This document shows, in pieces, positions 1 through 6,547 of a DNA stretch of 9,557 nucleotides (positions within the stretch are counted from its first letter, which is position 1; each line of letters opens with the position of its first letter). The notes beneath the pieces are model-generated. The model had not been told where the DNA came from. It ran no database searches and saw nothing but the letters and a program-made list of their open reading frames with translations. Source of the DNA: Methylococcales bacterium (GTDB lineage: Bacteria; Pseudomonadota; Gammaproteobacteria; Methylococcales; Methylomonadaceae); contig JAGLUC010000113.1 of assembly GCA_023134955.1 (NCBI GenBank), positions 1 through 9,557 of the forward strand, in the 5' to 3' direction. The translations under genes and the position numbers were made by a program.

Positions 1-7
1 TGAAAAA

Positions 8-87
8 GTAGCCCGTATGAAGTATTACGTAATACGGGGAGCCGATGACTCGAAATCCCGTATTACACTTCGTTTCATACGGGCTAC
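8..87. repeat. Pair of inverted REP-like palindromes (BIME-like element)
   Basis: Two 27-base units, at 12-38 and 57-83, each begin CCCGTAT and end ATACGGG. Each can fold on itself. The second is the reverse complement of the first except in the middle 7 bases: both share CCCGTATGAA at one end and GTAATACGGG at the other. The whole element also folds as one long stem, with 8-21 pairing with 74-87 and 29-38 pairing with 57-66. Unit 1 contains a 14-base perfect palindrome at 22-35. This layout matches the paired REP sequences spread by REP-associated tyrosine transposases. No such transposase gene is in the window, so the origin is inferred. It lies just upstream of the operon and could affect mRNA ends there. 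Confidence 0.75.
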
Positions 88-193
88 ACTATGTGTTAAT
101 AAAAGAGTGTCAAAATACCCTGCCAGAACTTTTGGGACGATTAATACCTGAATAGCCAGAATTAAAAGAGATACCTTCAACAACGAGAAAGCT

Positions 194-466
194 ATGAGCA
201 GTATGGAAAATGAATTAAAGCAATTGATTATTGATTCCCTAGATCTGGAAGACCTGAGTGTTGATGATATAGATAATGAGGAAGCACTTTTTAATGATGG
301 ATTGGGACTCGATTCAATAGATGCTTTAGAGCTTGGTTTAGCAATCAGGAAGAAATTTAATGTTCGGATTGATGCTGAAAAAGATGATGTGGTAAAAATA
401 TTTGCTTCTGTAACGACATTGACTAAATTTATTGAATCCGAACAGGCGAGTATTGTTAATGAATAA
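194..466 (+). CDS. Acyl carrier protein 1 of the aryl polyene cluster (ApeE-like)
   Basis: This 90-residue acidic protein is a phosphopantetheine-binding acyl carrier. Helix 2 starts with the signature G-L-D-S-I-D, so Ser41 is the expected 4'-phosphopantetheine attachment site. It would carry the aryl starter or growing polyene as a thioester in the cytoplasm. Length and the acidic helix around DSIDALEL are normal for the family. The ATG at 194 has only a weak purine-rich stretch (GAGAAAG) upstream; Met4 at 203 is an alternative start. It is the first gene of the operon and its end overlaps the next gene by 8 bases. APE clusters typically open this block with two adjacent ACP genes, which is why this one is equated with ApeE. 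Which ACP carries the starter and which the extender cannot be told from sequence. Confidence 0.9.
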   Translation: MSSMENELKQLIIDSLDLEDLSVDDIDNEEALFNDGLGLDSIDALELGLAIRKKFNVRIDAEKDDVVKIFASVTTLTKFIESEQASIVNE

Positions 467-707
467 TAAGGATGATATTTTACAGGTCATTAAACAAATT
501 ATGCTGGAAATGTTTGAGATTGAACAGGATCTCGTTACATTAGATGCACAATTAGCTGATGACCTTGATTTTGACAGTATTGATGCTGTCGATATGATTG
601 TTAAATTGAAAGAAATAACAGGTAAAGCGGTTAAACCAGAAGATTTTAAGAACGCTAAAACTATTGGTGATGTGGTAGACGCTGTTGATAAATTAATTAA
701 CGAGTAG
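459..707 (+). CDS. Acyl carrier protein 2 of the aryl polyene cluster (ApeF-like)
   Basis: This 82-residue acyl carrier protein has the site D-F-D-S-I-D, with Ser40 as the expected phosphopantetheine attachment residue. I chose the ATG at 459 over a TTG 27 bases upstream for two reasons: it is preceded at 444-450 by the Shine-Dalgarno-like AGGCGAG at good spacing, and it gives the usual short ACP N-terminus. It overlaps the end of the first ACP gene by 8 bases, which suggests translational coupling. The two ACPs differ clearly in sequence, so they are probably specialised partners and not a recent duplication. In the studied E. coli and Xenorhabdus APE systems two ACPs serve the chain-building enzymes; the exact division of labour here is inferred. 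Confidence 0.9.
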   Translation: MNNKDDILQVIKQIMLEMFEIEQDLVTLDAQLADDLDFDSIDAVDMIVKLKEITGKAVKPEDFKNAKTIGDVVDAVDKLINE

Positions 708-708
708 T

Positions 709-1263
709 ATGGGTAATTTAGCCAGTGCTGTTGTCGGTTTTTTAACACTGTTATATCCGTTGGCTGTTTATTTTAGTATTCAATACATAGAGCCATGGCA
801 TATTGCAACTATGCTTTTGGCTTTGCTTTTTATTCGATTAATAACCTCTCAAACCAGTCTAAAATGGAATCGCGTATTATTATGGCTGGCTATTAGCTAT
901 TGTGGTTTGGCCATTTGGAATAATGACCTGATAACCCTGCGCTTTTATCCTGTTTTAATCAGCCTGGGATTATTTATTATTTTCTTTAGCAGTTTGTTTT
1001 ATCCACCCCCCATTATTGAAAGATTTGCCAGGTTACAACATCCTGAATTACCTGAACAAGGGGTTATTTATACCCGTAAAGTGACTCAGATATGGTGTGC
1101 TTTTTTTGTCTTTAATGGCTCGATTGCAATGGTGACGGCTGTCTGGTGTAGTTTTGAATGGTGGAGTTTATACAACGGATTTATATCCTATCTATTAATG
1201 GGAACAGTTATGGGTATTGAGTATTTGGTGAGGATTAGGACACTGGAACATGTACGACGCTAA
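709..1263 (+). CDS. Multi-pass inner-membrane protein, COG4648 type (ApeG-like)
   Basis: This 184-residue protein is very hydrophobic, with about six predicted membrane segments, roughly at residues 5-24, 30-46, 55-71, 80-98, 128-147 and 152-172. A conserved-looking loop lies between segments 4 and 5 (F-Y-P-P-P-I-I-E-R-F-A-R, residues 97-108). It contains the pattern P-P-x-I-E-R-x-A-R typical of the uncharacterised membrane proteins that follow the ACP genes in APE clusters. The biochemical role of the family is unknown to me; a structural or transport role near the lipid-linking enzymes is only a guess. The start is one base after the ACP2 stop, and the 3' end overlaps the ligase gene by 14 bases. 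Family identity rests on the loop motif, size and gene position. Confidence 0.8.
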   Translation: MGNLASAVVGFLTLLYPLAVYFSIQYIEPWHIATMLLALLFIRLITSQTSLKWNRVLLWLAISYCGLAIWNNDLITLRFYPVLISLGLFIIFFSSLFYPPPIIERFARLQHPELPEQGVIYTRKVTQIWCAFFVFNGSIAMVTAVWCSFEWWSLYNGFISYLLMGTVMGIEYLVRIRTLEHVRR

Positions 1264-2944
1264 TTTGATCCCACTTTCTTGTTGTGCATTAGCTCAAAAT
1301 CCTCATCAATCAATCGCAATTTACAAAGCAGAAGTGATTGATAAAACACGTTTTAATTCTGATGTTAAAAAACTAAGTGGTGCTCTAGCAAGTCTGGATG
1401 CTGATTGTTTTGCTTTATACAGCGAGCAAGCTTATCTATTTACGGTTTATTTATATGCTTTGCTGCATAGCGGTAAAAAAGTCTGGATACCCGGCAATAA
1501 TAAATCAGCAACTATTAATAAGCTAACTGAGCAAGGCTGCCTGTTGTTAGGCGAGTGGCAGGGTAAAGAAATAACGGTTAAACAAAATCAAACAGAATTA
1601 ATCGAGTTAAAAGCTTTAGATAAACAAACAGAATTAATTATTTTTACTTCGGGATCTAGCGGGCAGCCCAAGGCAATTAGCAAAACGCTACAACAATTAC
1701 AGCTAGAAATTGAAACGCTTGAAGCAAAATGGGGAGAAAGTTTAGGACAATCATCTGTATTGGCGACAGTGAGCCATCAACATATATACGGTTTATTGTT
1801 TCGTGTGTTATGGCCATTAGCTGCTGGTCGTTGTTTTTATAGTGATATGTATCTTAGTCCGGAACCTTTATTAAAACTAGCAAAGGATAATAAGGCATAT
1901 TGGGTTGCCAGTCCTGCTCAATTAAAAAGACTGGATGATTTAACTGCCTGGCAAGATTTAAAGCAGTTAAAGGCAATTTTTAGTTCGGGCGGTGCATTAT
2001 CTTTTGATGCCGCAAGTTTAATTCATCAACATTGTCAGCATAAGGTAATAGAAGTTTATGGTAGTTCAGAAACGGGTGGAATTGCCTGGCGACAACAAAT
2101 TGAAGACTCTCTCTGGATGCCTTTTGATGGTATTAAAATAACCGTTGATGAAAGGCAAAAAGCCTATTTATCTTCACCCTATCTAACAGAACAATTACCT
2201 TATAGCTTAGATGATAAAATCAAATTATATGATGCAGGAGGTTTTGCATTATTGGGGAGAGTTGACCGTATCGTAAAAATTGAAGAAAAACGCTTGTCAT
2301 TGGATGAGTTGGAGCAATATTTGACCAGCTCTGACTGGGTACAGCAAGCACATTGTCTATTATTGACAGCTAAACGGGATAAAATTGCAACGGTTTTAAT
2401 ACTTACTGAATCGGGGCGTGATTATTTACAGCAACAAGGTCGGTCTGAGCTGATTAAACAATTACGTAAACAATTGATGCAGGCGTTTGAGACGGTGGTA
2501 TTACCGCGTAAATGGCTGATTATGCAATCATTACCTCTAACCACACAAGGAAAAGTGAACACAGAGCAATTGATGCAACTATTTGCTTTAGATAATATTC
2601 GTTTTCCACAAGTTCAAGCCTGTTATCAGCAGGAGCAATCGACGGTACTGCAATTATACGTATCCTCTAATTTAGTATACTTTTCTGGACATTTTCCTCA
2701 GCAACCCGTGTTACCCGGTGTTACACAACTTGCCTGGGTAGAAGCATTTGCTAAAATATTGTTTGATATAGAAAAACCTTTTTTAAGAATGGAAGTGATT
2801 AAATTTAAAAAAATCATCATCCCTGATACCTTGATTAACATGAAACTAAACTGGAAAGTGAGTACGGGGAAGTTATATTTTGAAATATATTCAGTTGAAA
2901 ATGCACATAGTTCAGGGCGCATGGTTTACGGAGAGCAAGCATGA
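1250..2944 (+). CDS. Fused AMP-dependent acyl ligase and ApeI-like hotdog dehydratase (ApeH-ApeI)
   Basis: Residues 1 to about 445 form an ANL-superfamily adenylating enzyme. The phosphate loop T-S-G-S-S-G-Q-P-K is at 133-141, the A5 motif E-V-Y-G-S-S-E-T-G-G at 268-277, the ribose-binding Asp is Asp328, the hinge G-R-V-D-R is at 336-340, and the catalytic A10 Lys is Lys435 in T-Q-G-K. It should activate an aryl acid with ATP and load it on an ACP. Residues from about 455 to 564 form a hotdog domain with G-H-F-P-x-x-P-x-x-P-G-V (His481), the signature of FabZ/ApeI 3-hydroxyacyl-ACP dehydratases. In E. coli these are separate proteins. The position of the FabZ catalytic Glu, 14 residues after the His, is Ala495 here; the nearest acidic residue is Glu498. 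The start at 1250 lies 9 bases after AGGA and overlaps the previous gene by 14 bases. Confidence 0.88.
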   Translation: MYDANLIPLSCCALAQNPHQSIAIYKAEVIDKTRFNSDVKKLSGALASLDADCFALYSEQAYLFTVYLYALLHSGKKVWIPGNNKSATINKLTEQGCLLLGEWQGKEITVKQNQTELIELKALDKQTELIIFTSGSSGQPKAISKTLQQLQLEIETLEAKWGESLGQSSVLATVSHQHIYGLLFRVLWPLAAGRCFYSDMYLSPEPLLKLAKDNKAYWVASPAQLKRLDDLTAWQDLKQLKAIFSSGGALSFDAASLIHQHCQHKVIEVYGSSETGGIAWRQQIEDSLWMPFDGIKITVDERQKAYLSSPYLTEQLPYSLDDKIKLYDAGGFALLGRVDRIVKIEEKRLSLDELEQYLTSSDWVQQAHCLLLTAKRDKIATVLILTESGRDYLQQQGRSELIKQLRKQLMQAFETVVLPRKWLIMQSLPLTTQGKVNTEQLMQLFALDNIRFPQVQACYQQEQSTVLQLYVSSNLVYFSGHFPQQPVLPGVTQLAWVEAFAKILFDIEKPFLRMEVIKFKKIIIPDTLINMKLNWKVSTGKLYFEIYSVENAHSSGRMVYGEQA

Positions 2945-3675
2945 AAATATGTGTCATTATTCCTGTTTATAATCATAAAGATGCAATAAAGCGGGTTGTT
3001 GAGCGTTTAAAGCCGTTAAATTTGCCTTTAATTTTAGTTAATGATGGTAGTTCAGAGCCTTGTTCTGGCGTGTTACAGCAAATAGCACGGCAGCAAAGTG
3101 ACTGGGTTACTTTGCATGAGCGAAAGTGTAATGGGGGTAAAGGTGCGGCGGTGACAGATGGAATGCTGTTGGCGATTAAAAATGGATACAGTCACGCCAT
3201 ACAGGTTGATGCTGATGGACAGCATAACATTGAAGACATTACTCGTTTTGTTGAAGCAAGTAAGCAATATCCTGAACGGATGATATTAGGGCAACCAAAG
3301 TTTGATGATTCGGTGCCTAAAAAAAGGCTTTACGGACGGAAAATTACTAATTTATGGATTTGGATTAACACACTTTCTTTTGCCATTGCCGATGGTATGT
3401 GTGGTTTTCGATGTTATCCTTTAGCTGCTATAGATAAACTTTTATCCTCAGTTACTCTTGGGCAGGGTATGGATTTTGATATTGATATTGTTGTACGTTT
3501 ATATTGGCAAGGTGTTAATACCGTCAATTTATTAACCAAAGTACAGTACCCAACAGATGGTGTTTCTCACTTTAAAATGTGGCAAGATAATCTGTTGATT
3601 TCTAAAATACATACAGTATTATTTTTTGGCATGTTATTAAGATTCCCTAAACTATTAGTGCGGAGTAGACCATGA
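2941..3675 (+). CDS. Family 2 glycosyltransferase (N-terminal part of ApeJ-like function)
   Basis: This 244-residue GT2 (GT-A fold) enzyme resembles dolichol-phosphate mannose synthases. It starts with the K-I-C-V-I-I-P-V-Y-N strand, has the nucleotide-binding N-D-G-S-S at 34-38, and the metal-binding D-A-D at 90-92 followed by G-Q-H-N. The segment A-D-G-M-C-G-F-R-C-Y-P is typical of the glycosyltransferase domain of APE clusters. It probably transfers a sugar from a nucleotide donor during anchoring of the pigment; donor and acceptor are not known from sequence. There is no strong membrane segment, though the C-terminus (V-L-F-F-G-M-L-L-R-F-P-K-L-L-V-R) is amphipathic or hydrophobic and could touch the membrane. 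It overlaps genes on both sides by four bases (ATGA), with GGAG before the start. In E. coli this domain is fused to the acyltransferase that follows here as a separate gene. Confidence 0.88.
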   Translation: MKICVIIPVYNHKDAIKRVVERLKPLNLPLILVNDGSSEPCSGVLQQIARQQSDWVTLHERKCNGGKGAAVTDGMLLAIKNGYSHAIQVDADGQHNIEDITRFVEASKQYPERMILGQPKFDDSVPKKRLYGRKITNLWIWINTLSFAIADGMCGFRCYPLAAIDKLLSSVTLGQGMDFDIDIVVRLYWQGVNTVNLLTKVQYPTDGVSHFKMWQDNLLISKIHTVLFFGMLLRFPKLLVRSRP

Positions 3676-4595
3676 AGCACTGGTCTGAAATACAAGAGAA
3701 TGGCGTAGTCTGGGGGATGCAAGTTCTACTGAATATTTATTTATCATTTGGACGAAAGATATTGCAAGTTTTTTTGCTTCCTGTCGTTAGTTATTATTGG
3801 CTTATTAATATAAGAGGCAGGCAAGCGAGCCGGGAATATTTGGATAGAGTGAGCATATATCAAGCGGACACTTCAATTAAAGGCACTCATTTTTGTAGCT
3901 ATCGACATTTTATTAGCTTTGCCAATGCATTGATTGATAAATTAGCTGCCTGGAGCGGTTCTTTAACCTTAAAAGACATTGAATACCATGGTCGAGATGC
4001 TGTTATTAAACATATTGATAATGGACAAGGGCTATTATTATTAGGCTCACATTTGGGCAATCTGGAAGTTTGTCGAGTTATTGCCAAGTTAAGAAAAAAA
4101 GTGGTGGTTAATGTTTTGACACACACTAAACACGCTGAAAAATTTAATACGTTATTAAATAAATATGCTAACAGCGCACAATTAAATTTAATTCAAGTGA
4201 CCGATGTTAACGCTGCAACAGCAATGTTGTTACAAGACAAAATAGAGGCGGGTGAATTGGTTATTATTGCGGCTGATAGAACTTCTGTTGGTAAACAAAG
4301 CCGTAATGCTCAAGCCTATTTTCTGGGTAAACAAGCCTGTTTTCCACAAGGCCCTTTTATTTTGGCATTGCTTTTAAAATGCCCTGTATTTACCCTGTTT
4401 TGCTTAAAGGAAAACGATAAACAGGTCATTTATTTTGATCATTTCAGTGATGGCTTAAACTTTTCCAGAAAGGAAAGAACTGCAGCCATTCAGCAGTGTG
4501 TTGAGCAATATGCTGAAAAATTACAATATTATTGTGTGAAACAACCCTTACAGTGGTTTAATTTTTATGATTTCTGGCAGGTTGAGGATGAGTGA
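3672..4595 (+). CDS. Lysophospholipid-type (LpxL/HtrB-like) acyltransferase
   Basis: This 307-residue protein belongs to the LPLAT acyltransferase group. The catalytic H-x4-E motif is at His127 to Glu132 (G-S-H-L-G-N-L-E-V), and the downstream A-A-D-R-T-S block (around residues 199-204) matches the second conserved block of LpxL-like enzymes. The N-terminal region (about residues 15-45, V-L-L-N-I-Y-L-S-F then F-L-L-P-V-V-S-Y-Y-W-L) is hydrophobic and probably holds it at the inner membrane. In APE clusters such an enzyme, often fused to the glycosyltransferase, is thought to help attach the polyene or a fatty acyl chain to a lipid anchor. The exact acyl donor is unknown. It starts inside the end of the glycosyltransferase gene (ATGA overlap, GCGGAG upstream) and overlaps the lyase gene by 8 bases. 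Confidence 0.87.
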   Translation: MKHWSEIQENGVVWGMQVLLNIYLSFGRKILQVFLLPVVSYYWLINIRGRQASREYLDRVSIYQADTSIKGTHFCSYRHFISFANALIDKLAAWSGSLTLKDIEYHGRDAVIKHIDNGQGLLLLGSHLGNLEVCRVIAKLRKKVVVNVLTHTKHAEKFNTLLNKYANSAQLNLIQVTDVNAATAMLLQDKIEAGELVIIAADRTSVGKQSRNAQAYFLGKQACFPQGPFILALLLKCPVFTLFCLKENDKQVIYFDHFSDGLNFSRKERTAAIQQCVEQYAEKLQYYCVKQPLQWFNFYDFWQVEDE

Positions 4596-6132
4596 GCAGA
4601 CAGTGATTGTCGATGGACAAGCATTAACCATAGAAGATATTTGCGCAATTGCAGAAAATAGTCAGACATTACAATTATCTGATAATACTGATTTTGTTAA
4701 ACGAATAGACAAAGGTGCAGAGTTTATTGATACCCTGTTAAAAGAAGAGGGCTGTGTTTATGGTGTAACCACGGGGTATGGTGATTCTTGTACGGTTTCT
4801 ATACCTTTACAAAATGTAGAGGAACTACCCAGGCATCTTTATACCTTTCATGGTTGTGGTTTAGGTAAGTTTTTTGAAGCGGATCAGACACGGGCTATTT
4901 TAGCCGTCCGTTTAAACAGTCTGGCACAAGGTTTTTCTGGTGTACGCTATTTATTGCTACAACAGATTACTGAATTATTACAACAGAATATTTTGCCATT
5001 AATCCCAGAAGAAGGCTCGGTTGGTGCAAGTGGTGATTTAACTCCTTTATCTTATTTAGCAGCCGTTTTAGCCGGGGAACGAGAGGTTAATTATCAGAAT
5101 CAAACGCAGCAAACCAAAGCGGTTTTTTGTCAGCTAAATATCACGCCGCTTATATTAAAACCTAAAGAAGGTCTGGCTATAATGAATGGCACTGCGGTGA
5201 TGACAGCAGTGGCTTGTCTGGCGTATCAACGCGCTACTTATTTGTCACAATTATGCACTCGAATTACCAGTTTGGCTTCCATCGCTTTAAAAGGAAATGA
5301 TTATCATTTTGATGAGAAATTATTTACCGTAAAACCACATTCCGGGCAAATTAAAGTCGCTCAAAGATTGCGTTCAGATTTGCAATTATCAGTAGAAGCC
5401 CCAAGAAATGATAGTCGCCTGCAAGACCGCTATTCCTTGCGTTGTGCGCCTCATGTGATTGGTGTGTTAGAAGATGCTTTGCCGTGGTTTAGACAATTCA
5501 TAGAAAACGAACTGAATAGTGCCAATGATAATCCGATTATTGATGCCGAAGGTGAGCATGTTCTGCATGGTGGACATTTTTATGGTGGGCATATTGCCTT
5601 TGCCATGGATAGCATGAAAACCCTTGTTGCTAATCTTGCGGATTTAATGGACAGGCAAATGGCTCAATTGATGGACACTAAGTTTAATCACGGTTTGCCT
5701 GCTAATTTATCGGGTGCAAAAGAAGACCAGGCTATGCTAAACCACGGTTTTAAAGCCGTTCAAATTGCAGTCTCGGCATGGACAGCTGAAGCTTTAAAAT
5801 TAACCATGCCTGCCAGTGTGTTTTCACGCTCTACTGAATGCCATAATCAAGACAAAGTAAGCATGGGCACTATTGCTGCTAGAGATTGCATCAGAATTAT
5901 TGAACTGACAGAACAAGTTGCCGCAGCTATGTTAATTGCTGTGGTACAAGGGGTAGAATTGCGAGTTAATCAAGCCCCTAATAATGCACATTTATTAAGT
6001 GCAGATGTGAAAAAAACCATGTCAGAGCTTAGACAACAAATTAGCTTTTTAGAAACAGATAGAGCTTTAGATAAAGAATTGCGAGCATGTATGCAATTAA
6101 TTCGTAATCGTAGTTGGAGCCTCTATGAGTAA
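4588..6132 (+). CDS. MIO-type aromatic amino acid ammonia-lyase (PAL/TAL-like)
   Basis: This 514-residue enzyme belongs to the histidine/phenylalanine/tyrosine ammonia-lyase family. Ala147-Ser148-Gly149, in G-S-V-G-A-S-G-D-L-T-P, would cyclise to the MIO electrophile. The active-site loop Y-G-V-T-T-G-Y-G and the N-D-N-P motif (313-316) are present. It should release ammonia from an aromatic amino acid to give a trans-aryl acrylate, a plausible polyene starter. The substrate pair is Phe87-His88, unlike the Ser-His of HutH or His-Leu of Rhodobacter TAL. Gln421 in N-Q-D-K-V-S-M-G stands where HutH has its essential Glu414, which argues against histidine as substrate. I prefer the ATG at 4588 over one 21 bases upstream because GGCAGG precedes it and the overlap with the acyltransferase gene is then a short 8 bases. 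No hut genes are adjacent. Confidence 0.9.
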   Translation: MSEQTVIVDGQALTIEDICAIAENSQTLQLSDNTDFVKRIDKGAEFIDTLLKEEGCVYGVTTGYGDSCTVSIPLQNVEELPRHLYTFHGCGLGKFFEADQTRAILAVRLNSLAQGFSGVRYLLLQQITELLQQNILPLIPEEGSVGASGDLTPLSYLAAVLAGEREVNYQNQTQQTKAVFCQLNITPLILKPKEGLAIMNGTAVMTAVACLAYQRATYLSQLCTRITSLASIALKGNDYHFDEKLFTVKPHSGQIKVAQRLRSDLQLSVEAPRNDSRLQDRYSLRCAPHVIGVLEDALPWFRQFIENELNSANDNPIIDAEGEHVLHGGHFYGGHIAFAMDSMKTLVANLADLMDRQMAQLMDTKFNHGLPANLSGAKEDQAMLNHGFKAVQIAVSAWTAEALKLTMPASVFSRSTECHNQDKVSMGTIAARDCIRIIELTEQVAAAMLIAVVQGVELRVNQAPNNAHLLSADVKKTMSELRQQISFLETDRALDKELRACMQLIRNRSWSLYE

Positions 6133-6547
6133 GGCTATTGTTGCTTGCCAGGTTGAAATAGACGTTCCTTTTTTTGATGTTGATTTGATGGAAATCGTCT
6201 GGCATGGACACTATGTTAAGTATTTTGAAATAGCCCGTTGCGTTTTATTGGATAAAATTGGCTATAACTATATGCAAATGCGTGACTCAGGTTATACCTG
6301 GCCAGTTGTCGATATTAGAATTCGCTATGCCAAACCCGCCAAGTTTGAACAAAAATTGATTGTTTATGCGGGTATTAGTGAATGGGAAAATCGCTTAAAA
6401 ATTAATTATAAAATTGTTGATAAGTTGACAGGTAACCGCTTGACCAGAGGTCATACATACCAGGTGGCAGTTGAAATCGCCAGTGGTGAAATGTGTTATG
6501 AATCGCCTGTTATCTTATGGGAAAAGCTGGGGATTACTAAACCGTGA
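6125..6547 (+). CDS. 4HBT (YbgC-like) hotdog thioesterase, ApeK-like
   Basis: This 140-residue single-hotdog protein carries the 4-hydroxybenzoyl-CoA thioesterase signature: F-F-D-V-D-L-M-E-I-V-W-H-G-H-Y followed by Y-F-E-I-A-R. Asp20 aligns with the catalytic Asp18 of YbgC (E-D-T-D-A-G-G-V-V-Y-H), and the H-G-x-Y and F-E-x-A-R positions agree. Length is normal for the family. It should hydrolyse an acyl-ACP or acyl-CoA thioester in the cytoplasm. In APE clusters the equivalent ApeK is thought to release or proofread chains, and that role is inferred here from context. It overlaps the lyase gene by 8 bases and the oxidoreductase gene by 4. Confidence 0.88.
   Translation: MSKAIVACQVEIDVPFFDVDLMEIVWHGHYVKYFEIARCVLLDKIGYNYMQMRDSGYTWPVVDIRIRYAKPAKFEQKLIVYAGISEWENRLKINYKIVDKLTGNRLTRGHTYQVAVEIASGEMCYESPVILWEKLGITKP

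Noticed and set aside
8..87. Integron attC site or CRISPR repeat
   Set aside because: There are no GTTRRRY/RYYYAAC core sites and no spaced direct repeats; the units are inverted, as in REP pairs.
45..155. Short plus-strand frame of 36 codons that ends L-P-E-L-L-G-R-L-I-P-E before a TAG
   Set aside because: It lies partly in the REP-like repeat, has no ribosome site, and could be chance; I cannot tell whether 100-155 is the degraded end of an upstream gene.
88..193. Promoter for the operon
   Set aside because: There are AT-rich blocks such as TTAATA near 142, but no pair of -35 and -10 boxes with good spacing that I could defend. The promoter may lie left of the window.
338..748. Open frame on the minus strand, 136 codons, across the two ACP genes
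   Set aside because: It runs antisense to two well-supported ACP genes, has no family motifs and is low in complexity; it is a shadow frame.
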